From assembly GCF_016741815.1 (NCBI RefSeq), contig NZ_JAERRJ010000005.1:495860-559859 (forward strand): DNA of 64,000 nucleotides, given 5' to 3'. The notes under the pieces were generated by a model. That model ran no database searches. It was not told the DNA's origin and saw only the letters and a program-made list of their open reading frames with translations. A program made the translations under genes and the position numbers. The stretch comes from Nocardia acididurans. Lineage in GTDB: Bacteria > Actinomycetota > Actinomycetes > Mycobacteriales > Mycobacteriaceae. This document shows, piece after piece, positions 53,994-61,488 of this stretch. The stretch's first letter is position 1. Each line of letters starts with the position of its first letter.

Positions 53994-54854
53994 TCAGCGG
54001 TCCCGCAGCCACTTTTCGACGTGATCGAGCGTGGACTCCGGTGCGCTGATCCACCCGTTGTGACCGAGGCGCTCCGGATTGTGCCAGGTGGTGATCTGTG
54101 CGTTCGGCAGTTTGTCGAGCAGATGCCGCGCCGAACCGGGCGGGGTCAGTTCGTCGCCGGCGAGGGTGATCGACAGCACCGGCAGTTTCAGCCGCGCGAT
54201 GCGCTCCTCGTAGTCGATATCGGCCTCGGCGGGCTCGAACCGGCCGGTGCGGGCCAGCCGCGCCCAGTCGTTGATGAGCACCTTCGACTGCCGCCCGAAA
54301 CCACCCGCGGTGATCTTGTCACCGGGCCAGAACCCGGCCAGGTTGGCCGTCAGCGAGACGGCGGCGCTGCCGAGCAGCAGTCCGGCCGAACCCAATCCGG
54401 TGTAGCCGCGGTGATACGGCGTCCCCGACGCGACGAGAATCAGCCCGCCCAGCCGGCCGCGGATCCGCGATGCGTACATGACGCCGAGCTGGCCGCCCAT
54501 GCTGTGCCCCAGCAGGTACGGCGTGCTGTCCGGGAAGCGGTCGCGCACCACCTGGAACATGGCCGGGAAATCCACCGAGACCAGTTCCTGATAGCCGTAG
54601 GCGCTCTTGGGGCCCGGCTTGGGCAGGCTGCCGCCGTTGCCGCGCAACTCCAGCAGCGCCACATCGAATCCCCGTGCCGCCAGCGGCATCCCGAACAGCG
54701 AGTAGTACTCCCCCGGCACGCCCAGACCGGGGACGATCACCACGACCGGCCGGGGCGCGTCCGGCGAGATCGGATGCCGATGCGGGCCTTTCGCCGGAAT
54801 CAGCCGCACCGGCACTGTGGTCCCGTCCGGCATCTGAATCGGCACAGTCTCCAT
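53994..54854 (-). CDS. Alpha/beta hydrolase
   Basis: From ATG 54854 the product (286 aa) shows VVVIVPGLGVPGEYYSLFGM (oxyanion-hole region), LLELRGNGGSLPKPG, the nucleophile elbow YLLGHSMGGQLGVM and a His near the C-terminus (ERLGHNGWIS). The Asp is probably in TLAGDELTPP. No signal peptide is present from this start. Such hydrolases act on esters or lactones; the substrate is unknown. The N-terminal extension to 54926 is not used. Confidence 0.86.
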   Translation of the reverse strand: METVPIQMPDGTTVPVRLIPAKGPHRHPISPDAPRPVVVIVPGLGVPGEYYSLFGMPLAARGFDVALLELRGNGGSLPKPGPKSAYGYQELVSVDFPAMFQVVRDRFPDSTPYLLGHSMGGQLGVMYASRIRGRLGGLILVASGTPYHRGYTGLGSAGLLLGSAAVSLTANLAGFWPGDKITAGGFGRQSKVLINDWARLARTGRFEPAEADIDYEERIARLKLPVLSITLAGDELTPPGSARHLLDKLPNAQITTWHNPERLGHNGWISAPESTLDHVEKWLRDR

Positions 54855-54924
54855 GCCGCCGAACGCTACCCGCCGGACCCGGCAGCGTGCCCGTCCGCAC
54901 GGGCGCGAATCTCCCCCTGACGAC

Positions 54925-54960
54925 ATTCATGCCCGCTCGCATTCGCGAGCGGGCATGAAT
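54925..54960 (-). terminator. Long perfect hairpin after the TetR gene
   Basis: ATTCATGCCCGCTCGC pairs with GCGAGCGGGCATGAAT over 16 bp around ATTC. It lies 30 nt past the stop of the leftward TetR gene and upstream of the alpha/beta hydrolase gene. Confidence 0.88.
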
Positions 54961-54990
54961 CGGCTTCGGCTATCGGAAGATCGGTGGGGT

Positions 54991-55623
54991 TCAGGCGCTG
55001 ACCGCGCCCATGATTATGCGGCGGAGGACGCTGATGACATCGTCCAGGGGTGGGCGGGGATCGGAGCCGCTCCAGGCGTCCACGACGTAGTTGACGGCGC
55101 CGATGATGGCCAGTACGCGCATTTCGTAGTCGCCGGGCGGGATTTCGCCGTGCATGGCGGCATCCTCCGCGGCGCTCGCGAGTAGTGCGCCCCAGGCGCG
55201 GCGCAACTCGAGGCGGAACTTCTCCACCTTGGGTCCGGCGCCGACGACTTCGACCAGTGCGACCCGGGCCTTGCGCGGATCTCGTCCGATGGACTCGATA
55301 TAGGCGCGCACGGCGGCGTCGATGATGTCGATGGCTGCGGCGTCGGAGCGTTCGGCGATGGTGGCCGATACGGCATCCCGCGATTCACGGTCGATCTGTT
55401 CGTAGAGTTCCAGCAGCAGTGATTCGCGGCCGGTGAACTCTTCGTAGAACTGCCGTGACGAGAGTCCGGCGTCTTTGCAAATCGCGCCGACTGAACTGTT
55501 GGCGTATCCGTCGCGTGCGAACACCGTCAGCCCGGACTCCAGAAAACGCGCACGACGTTGCCGCTGCCGGTCTTCTACGGGCTGCCCGGCGTACATTCTT
55601 CCCGCGTTCGTTTCCTGAGACAT
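54991..55623 (-). CDS. TetR family transcriptional regulator
   Basis: From ATG 55623 the 210-residue protein has a TetR HTH at about residues 20-65 (RARFLESGLTVFARDGYANS, SVGAICKDAGLSSRQFYEEF) and a helical ligand domain. A longer in-frame start at 55662 places its ATG exactly in the loop of the hairpin at 55640-55676 and would add 13 residues. The spacer GGTATTGTCTGGCGCA before ATG 55623 could hold a -10 (TATTGT) for a leaderless message. Its targets are unknown; the small-ORF units upstream are candidates. Confidence 0.9.
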   Translation of the reverse strand: MSQETNAGRMYAGQPVEDRQRQRRARFLESGLTVFARDGYANSSVGAICKDAGLSSRQFYEEFTGRESLLLELYEQIDRESRDAVSATIAERSDAAAIDIIDAAVRAYIESIGRDPRKARVALVEVVGAGPKVEKFRLELRRAWGALLASAAEDAAMHGEIPPGDYEMRVLAIIGAVNYVVDAWSGSDPRPPLDDVISVLRRIIMGAVSA

Positions 55624-55639
55624 TGCGCCAGACAATACC

Positions 55640-55676
55640 GAAGGCCCCGATCCCCTCGTCATGGATCGGGGCCTTC
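55640..55676 (-). terminator. Hairpin of unit A, directly upstream of the TetR gene
   Basis: GAAGGCCCCGATCC pairs with GGATCGGGGCCTTC (14 bp, 9-nt loop). Read leftward it ends unit A, 17 nt before the TetR start. It could act as a terminator or as an attenuator for tetR. Confidence 0.8.
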
Positions 55677-55691
55677 GATTGCACCTCCGGC

Positions 55692-55847
55692 TTACCGCGC
55701 GTTAGCCGAAAGTTGGCTCAGGACCTCGGGAGACTGCGACGCACCCGGGACGGCGGGTATTGGCAGGGGAACCGCCCCGGGTTCGGAACGCGCGTCTGGG
55801 GGGAGACTCACGCCCGATGTCGCAATAACCCGAAAGTCACTGATCAT
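55692..55847 (-). CDS. Doubtful small ORF in unit A (51 aa)
   Basis: ATG 55847 (MISDFRVIATSGVSLPPDAR) runs 51 codons to TAA at 55692, just before the hairpin. Third-position GC is only moderate for this genome, there is no strong ribosome site, and the ATG overlaps the promoter-like block conserved with unit B. A shorter GTG form (VSLPPDARSE) is possible. It is listed because unit B, its apparent duplicate, has a better small ORF in the same place. It may be a decayed copy. Confidence 0.25.
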   Translation of the reverse strand: MISDFRVIATSGVSLPPDARSEPGAVPLPIPAVPGASQSPEVLSQLSANAR

Positions 55848-55901
55848 TTGCCGTTCCACACGATACAGAGCGGGCGAACTGGACGGAATACTTTTGCAGG
55901 A
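55836..55901 (-). repeat. Promoter-like block of unit A, duplicated at 56151-56214
   Basis: On the plus strand the blocks GTCACTGAT, TTTGCC, ACGATACAGA and CTTTTGCAGGA occur in the same order and spacing here and at 56151-56214. On the minus strand they read TCCTGCAAAAG, TCTGTATCGT (TATCGT fits the TANNNT -10), GGCAAA and ATCAGTGAC, upstream of each small ORF. The agreement in non-coding DNA suggests duplicated promoters under shared control. Confidence 0.75.
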
Positions 55902-55946
55902 CTTTTTTAGTACTTATTTTCCGACCCGCCGTGACCACGTACGCGA

Positions 55947-55981
55947 AAGGGCCCGGCCCCCTCATCCGGGGCCGGGCCCTT
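55947..55981 (-). terminator. Hairpin of unit B
   Basis: AAGGGCCCGGCCCC pairs with GGGGCCGGGCCCTT (14 bp, 7-nt loop), followed leftward by TTTCGC. It ends unit B. Confidence 0.85.
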
Positions 55982-56031
55982 GCCTGCCACTTCGACTTCC
56001 GCGCAGTAGCCGAAAGATGGCACTCGCGTGA

Positions 56032-56115
56032 CTACTTCGAGGATCCGCTCGACGATCCGCTCGCCAGCAACTTCACGAGGGTCTGGACGAGAACATCCGA
56101 GAGAAAGTCGGCCAT
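56032..56115 (-). CDS. Small ORF of unit B (27 aa), amphipathic peptide
   Basis: ATG 56115 opens MADFLSDVLVQTLVKLLASG SSSGSSK and stops at 56032. GGAG lies 8 nt upstream and a promoter-like block 36 nt further on. The first 18 residues would form an amphipathic helix with Leu, Val and Phe on one side; the tail is Ser/Gly-rich. The size and pattern are reminiscent of short peptides such as type I toxins, membrane-active peptides or tiny porin-like peptides of mycolata, but no family is recognised. A hairpin follows 51 nt later. Confidence 0.5.
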   Translation of the reverse strand: MADFLSDVLVQTLVKLLASGSSSGSSK

Positions 56116-56150
56116 GGTCGTGCTCCGCTCTAACAGGTGGTACCAGTGCT

Positions 56151-56214
56151 GTCACTGATGGTTTGCCATCGGGACGATACAGACCGGCACGCAGCCCGCG
56201 AGAGCTTTTGCAGG
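56151..56214 (-). repeat. Promoter-like block of unit B, duplicate of 55836-55901
   Basis: This is the second copy of the conserved block. The likely -10 (minus strand TATCGT) is shared with unit A, and the upstream TCCTGCAAAAG may be an activator or regulator site. It lies upstream of the 27-aa ORF. Confidence 0.75.
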
Positions 56215-56267
56215 AAAGATCTAGAAAATTTTCAAGACACCGCTAGAACCGGTCGCCACCTGCTGAT

Positions 56268-56582
56268 TCAAGCCGGAACCTCGGGTTCGCCGAGGGTAAG
56301 CATGAGCCGGTTCGCCCACGAGAACGACGCCGCCGACAGCACCAGATCGTGCAGGTCGGCATCGGTGAAACCCAGCTCACGCAGGCGGGTCGCGTGGGAG
56401 CCCTCGGCACGGGGCGGGTTGGCCGCCAGCGCGTCGACGAAATCTATTACGGCATCCCACTTTTCGTCGATACGAACACTATTTCGCAATTGCGGGTCAG
56501 CAACCGGAAGTACAGGCCCGATGCCGCGGTCGCCAGCCAGTAGCGGGCGCTGGTTCTCGTCGGCGTCCGCCACTCCCGGCAC
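56268..56582 (-). CDS. CMD/peroxidase-related protein, N-terminally truncated
   Basis: GTG 56582 opens a 104-residue product. Only the C-terminal half matches the family: KWDAVIDFVDALAANPPRAE, LRELGFTDADLHDLVLSAAS and FSWANRLMLTLGEP resemble the closing helices of peroxidase-related CMD proteins. The usual N-terminal half with the active-site Cys is absent and replaced by an unrelated stretch. It follows the HAD gene by 9 nt. It may be a relic or a small helical protein with another role. Confidence 0.5.
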   Translation of the reverse strand: MPGVADADENQRPLLAGDRGIGPVLPVADPQLRNSVRIDEKWDAVIDFVDALAANPPRAEGSHATRLRELGFTDADLHDLVLSAASFSWANRLMLTLGEPEVPA

Positions 56583-56591
56583 AGGAGTGAA

Positions 56592-57233
56592 CTACGGTGC
56601 GGCGAGGTGGTTTTCGAGCCAGGCCGGGAATTCGGTGAGGCTCTGCAACACCACGTCGGCGCCCTCGGCCGAAAGTTCTTCCGCCGCATAGGGTCCGGTG
56701 GTCACCGCGACGGACACGGCGGCGGCGGCCTTCGCGCCGCGGACATCGCCGAGGTGATCGCCCACGTAGATGGAGGCGCCGTGCTCACGCAGCACGGCGC
56801 CTTTCTCCTCCGCCCACACGCCGCCGACCAGATCGTCCACATCCAGACCGAGATGGTCGAGATGCAGCTGTGCGTGCGGACCGTTCTTGGCGGTGATCAC
56901 CAGCACCTTGCCGCCCGCCTTGTGCACGGCCGCCAGGGAGTCGATCACGCCCGGGAGGTGGTCGCTCGGCTCCACCGCCAGATCCGGATACAACCGGCGG
57001 TACAGGGCGACCACCTCATCGACCCGGTCCGGCGGGAACCAGTTCGCCGCCTCGTGCGCCAGCGGCGGACCCAGCCGCGACACCACCAGCGCGGAATCGA
57101 TCGGCACGCCGGTCTCGGCCGCCACCGCATCCCACACCGCGGCTATGCCGGGGCGCGAATCGATCAGCGTCATATCCAGGTCGAACCCCACGACGAGGCC
57201 GCCGGAACGACCGGTCGGATGATCTTCAGCCAC
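56592..57233 (-). CDS. HAD-superfamily hydrolase (phosphoglycolate phosphatase-like)
   Basis: The 213-residue enzyme has HAD motif I GFDLDMTLIDS (nucleophile and acid/base Asp), motif II VLVITAKNG, and motif IV SIYVGDHLGDVRGAKAAA. The helical cap between I and II marks subclass I, as in phosphoglycolate phosphatase and related enzymes. The substrate is unknown. ATG 57233 lies 34 bp from the divergent GNAT gene. Confidence 0.9.
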   Translation of the reverse strand: MAEDHPTGRSGGLVVGFDLDMTLIDSRPGIAAVWDAVAAETGVPIDSALVVSRLGPPLAHEAANWFPPDRVDEVVALYRRLYPDLAVEPSDHLPGVIDSLAAVHKAGGKVLVITAKNGPHAQLHLDHLGLDVDDLVGGVWAEEKGAVLREHGASIYVGDHLGDVRGAKAAAAVSVAVTTGPYAAEELSAEGADVVLQSLTEFPAWLENHLAAP

Positions 57234-57267
57234 CCTTCGACCCTACGATCCTCGCTACCCTCGACGC

Positions 57268-58116
57268 ATGACGGGTGAGAAGGAGTCCTTGTTCTGCGAT
57301 ATCGAACTCGGCGCACGCATCGAAAGCGTCGAGGTCGAACTCATCGCCACCAGCAGCGCGGCCGCCCGCGCCCGGCTGGCGGACGCGGGCGGATTCACCA
57401 TCCCGCTAGCGGGGGGCATCGCCTCCTACGCCGAACCGGACTCGCCCCTCAACAAGATCGCGGGGCTCGGCTTCTCCGGCATCCCGACCGACGCCGAACT
57501 CGACGAGATCGAACAGCGGTACGCCGCCCACCACGCACCCGTGCAGGTCGAACTCGCGCACATCGCCGAACCCGGGCTGGCCGAGCTGCTCACCGCGCGC
57601 GGGTATCGGCTCATCAACTTCGAGAACGTGCTCGGGCTGTCGCTGAAGACCACACCGGAACGCGTCACCCCGCCCGGCGTCGAGATCCGGCCCAGCGGCG
57701 CGGACGAATTCGACCTCTGGATCGACACCGTCGCCGACGGCTTCGCCCACCCCGACACCCAGGGCGTCACCTCGCCCGAGGAATTCCCGCGCGACGTGAT
57801 CGCCGACGCCGTCCGCGACCTCACCTCCGCCGCCGGGGTCACCCGCTACCTCGCCATCCACGACGGACAGGTCGCGGGTGCGGCCAGCATGCGCCTCTCC
57901 CAGGGCGTCGCCCAACTCACCGGCGCGGCCACCCTGCCCGCACACCGCCGCCACGGCATCCAGACCGCCCTACTCTCTGCCCGCCTCACCGAGGCCGCCA
58001 CCGCGGGCTGCGACATCGCCGTGGTCACCACCCAGCCCGCCTCGAAATCCCAACAGAACGTGCAACGCCGCGGCTTCGACTTCCTCTACACCCGAGCCGT
58101 TCTCGTGAAGGACTGA
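57268..58116 (+). CDS. GNAT acetyltransferase with extended N-terminus
   Basis: The 282-residue protein has an N-terminal region (IESVEVELIATSSAAARARL) and a C-terminal GNAT domain from about residue 130: VEIRPSGADEFDLWIDTVAD, LAIHDGQVAGAASMRLSQGV and the acetyl-CoA loop HRRHGIQTALLSARLTEA. The N-terminal half may be a degenerate second GNAT domain. The substrate is unknown. ATG 57268 fits a GNAT N-terminus. Confidence 0.86.
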   Translation: MTGEKESLFCDIELGARIESVEVELIATSSAAARARLADAGGFTIPLAGGIASYAEPDSPLNKIAGLGFSGIPTDAELDEIEQRYAAHHAPVQVELAHIAEPGLAELLTARGYRLINFENVLGLSLKTTPERVTPPGVEIRPSGADEFDLWIDTVADGFAHPDTQGVTSPEEFPRDVIADAVRDLTSAAGVTRYLAIHDGQVAGAASMRLSQGVAQLTGAATLPAHRRHGIQTALLSARLTEAATAGCDIAVVTTQPASKSQQNVQRRGFDFLYTRAVLVKD

Positions 58117-58145
58117 GCGCGCTTGCGCGAGGCTCGTAGCAAGGA

Positions 58146-58175
58146 AACGTCGCCCCATCTGATGATGGGGCGACG
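58146..58175. terminator. Hairpin between convergent GNAT and EF-G paralogue genes
   Basis: ACGTCGCCCCATC pairs perfectly with GATGGGGCGACGT (13 bp, TGAT loop), 30 nt after the GNAT stop. Confidence 0.85.
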
Positions 58176-58312
58176 TCCCGGCAGGCCCGACCTGGTGGGC
58201 AGACCTGCCGCCCGGCCAGGCGGCGTCCCGGCTCACGGCGGCTTCGAGCCGAGCGGCAAGGCGCCCGGCCCATCCGTCGCCGGAACGAGCCGCCCGGCTC
58301 CTCGCCGAGGCA

Positions 58313-60328
58313 CTATCGCACAGCGGCTCGTTCGTAGCCGAGCGAGCGGGTGGTGAAGGTGCCGCGGCCATGGGTTCGGCTGCGCAAACGGGTTGCGTAG
58401 CCGAAGATCTCGGCCAGGGGCGCGACCGCCGTGACGGTCACCTCCGTGCCACGGGTGGTGGACTCGGCGATGCGGGCGCGACGCGCGGCCAGGTCGCCGA
58501 GCACCGCGCCGAGATCCGCCTCCGGCGCGGTGACCGACAGCTCGACCATCGGCTCGAGCAGCGCGATCTCACACGCCCGCAAGGCTTCTCGCAGCGCAAG
58601 CCGACCGGCCATGCGGAACGCCCGCTCCGACGAGTCGACCGGATGGGTCGCACCATCGGTGAGGGTGACCCGCACACCGATCACCGGGTTCCCGGCGAGT
58701 GGGCCGTCCACGAGCGCGTCGCGACAGCCCGCCTCCACCGCCCGGACGTACTCGGGCGGCACGCGGCCACCGACCACCGTCGAGCCGAACTCGAAATCCG
58801 CTGCGGCGTCGAGTGGTTCGACGTCGATCAGGACATCCGCGAACTGGCCCGGACCACCCGACTGCTTGACATGCCGGTATCGCACACCGGACACGCCACG
58901 CACCACCGTCTCCCGATACGCCACCTGCGGACGCCCCACCGCGATCTCGATCCCGCGGTCACGGCGGATCTTCTCCACCGCCACCTCGAGATGCAGCTCG
59001 CCCAGGCCCGACAGCAGCGTCTGGCCCGACTCGGGGTCGGTGCGGACGACCAGGGAGGGATCCTCCTCGACCGCCCGCGCCAGCGCCGCCGTCAACCGCT
59101 CGGTATCGGCGGAGGTGCGGGCCTCCACCGCGACCGAGACCACCGGTTCCGCCACGGACGGCGGTTCCAGCAGCACCGGCTGATCCGGCGCGCACAGCGT
59201 CGCACCGGCCCGCGCCGACTTCGGACCGATCAGCGCGACGATCTCACCCGCCTGCGCGGCCTCCACCTCCGTATGCCGATCGGCCTGCACCCGCAGGATA
59301 CGAGCCACCCGCTCGGTGCGACCGGCCCCGACATCGAGCACGGACTCACCCTTGCGCAGGGTGCCCGCGTACACACGGGCGAAGGTACGCCGGCCGGAAC
59401 CGGTGCCCTGCACCTTGAACACGAGCGCCACCACGGCGGCCGCCGGATCGGGTACGAGCGCCGAAGGCGGTTCACCACAGCGGAATTCGACCTGCGGCAG
59501 CGGACGATCCGGCGGCGCGGGCAGGTAGTCGACCACCGCGTCCAACAGGGCCTCCACCCCGATGTCACGGTAGGCGGCACCGCACAGCACCGGCACCATC
59601 TCACCGGTGCGGGTCAGCTCGCGCACGGCGGCGGCCAGCAGCGCGTCCGACAGACCCGGCCGCGTGTAGAACTCGTCCAACGCGGCCGAATGACGTTCCG
59701 CCACAGCCTCTTCCAGTGCACGTCTGCGCTCCCCGGCAGCCCGCTCCAGCTGGGCCGGAATCGGTTCCACGGTCAGTGTCCCCGACTCCCAGACCAGCGC
59801 GCGCATGCGCACCAGATCCACCACGCCGGTGAACCCGGCCTCCGAACCGATCGGCAGCTGCACCGCCAGCGCGGCCGGATGCAGACGCGTGCGGATGGAA
59901 TCCACCGCGGCGTCGAAATCGGCTCCGGCACGGTCCATCTTGTTCACGAACGCGATGCGCGGCACACCGTAGCGATCCGCCCGCCGCCACACCGACTCGC
60001 TCTGCGGCTCGACCCCGGCCACCGCGTCGAATACGGCCACGGCACCGTCCAGCACGCGCAGCGCACGTTCCACCTCATCGGAGAAATCCACGTGGCCAGG
60101 CGTATCGATCACCGTGAGCCGGTGACCGCTCCACTCGCACGCGACCGCCGCCGCGAAGATGGTGATGCCGCGCTCGCGCTCCTGGGCGTCGAAATCGGTG
60201 ACGGTGGTGCCGTCGTGCACCTCGCCCCGCTTGTGGATCTCACCCGCCAGGAACAGCATGCGCTCGGTGACCGTCGTCTTTCCGGCATCCACATGCGCGA
60301 GGATGCCGAGATTGCGGACAGCGGTCAT
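58313..60328 (-). CDS. Elongation factor G paralogue (translational GTPase)
   Basis: The 671-residue GTPase has the EF-G motifs: G1 [16 protein letters not shown]2 region [13 protein letters not shown]3 [13 protein letters not shown]4 NKMDRAG, and the domain IV/V segments [20 protein letters not shown] and [20 protein letters not shown]. It is closer to EF-G than to Tet(M)-type ribosomal protection proteins, and slightly shorter than the housekeeping EF-G. It may be a second EF-G used under stress or antibiotic exposure. ATG 60328 follows a 119-nt spacer after a small upstream ORF. Confidence 0.92.
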   Translation of the reverse strand: MTAVRNLGILAHVDAGKTTVTERMLFLAGEIHKRGEVHDGTTVTDFDAQERERGITIFAAAVACEWSGHRLTVIDTPGHVDFSDEVERALRVLDGAVAVFDAVAGVEPQSESVWRRADRYGVPRIAFVNKMDRAGADFDAAVDSIRTRLHPAALAVQLPIGSEAGFTGVVDLVRMRALVWESGTLTVEPIPAQLERAAGERRRALEEAVAERHSAALDEFYTRPGLSDALLAAAVRELTRTGEMVPVLCGAAYRDIGVEALLDAVVDYLPAPPDRPLPQVEFRCGEPPSALVPDPAAAVVALVFKVQGTGSGRRTFARVYAGTLRKGESVLDVGAGRTERVARILRVQADRHTEVEAAQAGEIVALIGPKSARAGATLCAPDQPVLLEPPSVAEPVVSVAVEARTSADTERLTAALARAVEEDPSLVVRTDPESGQTLLSGLGELHLEVAVEKIRRDRGIEIAVGRPQVAYRETVVRGVSGVRYRHVKQSGGPGQFADVLIDVEPLDAAADFEFGSTVVGGRVPPEYVRAVEAGCRDALVDGPLAGNPVIGVRVTLTDGATHPVDSSERAFRMAGRLALREALRACEIALLEPMVELSVTAPEADLGAVLGDLAARRARIAESTTRGTEVTVTAVAPLAEIFGYATRLRSRTHGRGTFTTRSLGYERAAVR

Positions 60329-60447
60329 GGCTTGCCGAGAAGTGTTGGTACGCACAGTCTTAGGTCTTTCTCTTCGACCCGAACAGAGACAGCGCGATTC
60401 ACCGGACACACTGCGCCCGAAGACACAGTGATAGAAGAAGTCCGGAC

Positions 60448-60540
60448 TCAGTACCGGCCGCGCAGCCGGCACCGGACCGGCAGGGACACCAGGATCACCT
60501 CGAAGCGAGAACGGGCAGCCACGACGGGACGACTACGCAT
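60448..60540 (-). CDS. 30-codon upstream ORF, possible leader peptide of the EF-G paralogue
   Basis: ATG 60540 opens [20 protein letters not shown] and continues [10 protein letters not shown] to TGA at 60448. The peptide is Arg-rich and lies 119 nt upstream of the GTPase gene on the same strand. GAAAGTTGAAGGGAGCCGGTG precedes the ATG, with AAGGGAGCC as ribosome site. After its stop, GTCCGG (60440-60445) can pair either with CCGGAC inside the leader (60472-60477) or with CCGGAC downstream (60402-60407), so alternative hairpins exist. Regulation by ribosome stalling is inferred. Confidence 0.5.
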   Translation of the reverse strand: MRSRPVVAARSRFEVILVSLPVRCRLRGRY

Positions 60541-60662
60541 CACCGGCTCCCTTCACTTCGACGAAAGTTGAAGGCGGGCACCCCCAACGGTCCCGCCGAC
60601 AATGAACCTAACAGCCCCGGCCGACAGGATCATCCCAATTTCCGGCGGGGAGCCGAACTACC

Positions 60663-61445
60663 TCAACTACCAGGGTTTTCCCGCATGAGACGCGCGAAAG
60701 CCCGTAGCCCGGAGATGATTTCGCGCTGATCGGCCACACCGTCCAGCGCCGCGTCGAACCGCGCCACCATCACCGTCATACGCTGCTCCACCCCGACGAT
60801 CGACTCCCGCGCCGCACGCTGCTCGTCGCGGGCGCGCTGATCCTGGCGGCGCACATCATCACGCAGGTCGTCGATCTGACGGGCGTCCGACTCCTGCCAG
60901 GACGACAGCGCCGACTCCAGCGCCTCCAGCCGATCCGAGACGGCCCGCACCCGCGACCGCAACTCCACCACATCATCGGGCGGATACGCGACGTCCTGCG
61001 AAATGGACGCGATTCTCGACCGTAGATAGGCGAAATACGCTGCGGCGGGGCGGAATACGATACTGCCGAGGAAGAATCCGGCGATGTAGTAACCCAGGAC
61101 GTAGCCGAAAGCCAGCGAGACGACCAGTGCGATCGCCGCGGTGACGAGATGCGATCCGACGGCCATGGCCAGCAGCCGCTTCGTCAACGACGCCACCTCG
61201 GTGACACTCGCCGGAGACACCGGGATCTCGCGCACCTGCACCGCACTCAACCGGTGCGCGGCCTGACGGGCGGCGAAATACAGATTCCACGGGACCGTCA
61301 GAATGACGATCAACCAGAAGAACGCGATGAAGCCGAGCCCGACGCCGACCACCGTCTGCGCGTCGAGATCGGCCCAGATCGCAAGAACCGCGAGAACGAT
61401 CGCGAGAAGGGCCGCGGCCCAGAACAACCCCCAGTACTTCTTCAT
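60663..61445 (-). CDS. Multi-span membrane protein with C-terminal coiled coil
   Basis: From ATG 61445 the product (260 aa) starts with two membrane segments (WGLFWAAALLAIVLAVLAIW, VGVGLGFIAFFWLIVILTVP), then two more (AAIALVVSLAFGYVLGYYIA). A long charged, heptad-rich C-terminus follows (LRSRVRAVSDRLEALESALS, LRDDVRRQDQRARDEQRAAR). It could be a structural or scaffold protein. No family was recognised. It shares its strand with the EF-G paralogue but with a 334-nt gap. Confidence 0.72.
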   Translation of the reverse strand: MKKYWGLFWAAALLAIVLAVLAIWADLDAQTVVGVGLGFIAFFWLIVILTVPWNLYFAARQAAHRLSAVQVREIPVSPASVTEVASLTKRLLAMAVGSHLVTAAIALVVSLAFGYVLGYYIAGFFLGSIVFRPAAAYFAYLRSRIASISQDVAYPPDDVVELRSRVRAVSDRLEALESALSSWQESDARQIDDLRDDVRRQDQRARDEQRAARESIVGVEQRMTVMVARFDAALDGVADQREIISGLRAFARLMRENPGS

Positions 61446-61488
61446 GCGGTCAGCCTCGTGGAAGACACCGCACGACGGCACCGTACGA

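Noticed and set aside
58370..60571. A 733-codon open frame opposite the EF-G paralogue
   Set aside because: The translation is compositionally odd (Arg, His, Gly-rich) with no domain. It is a shadow of the GTPase gene.
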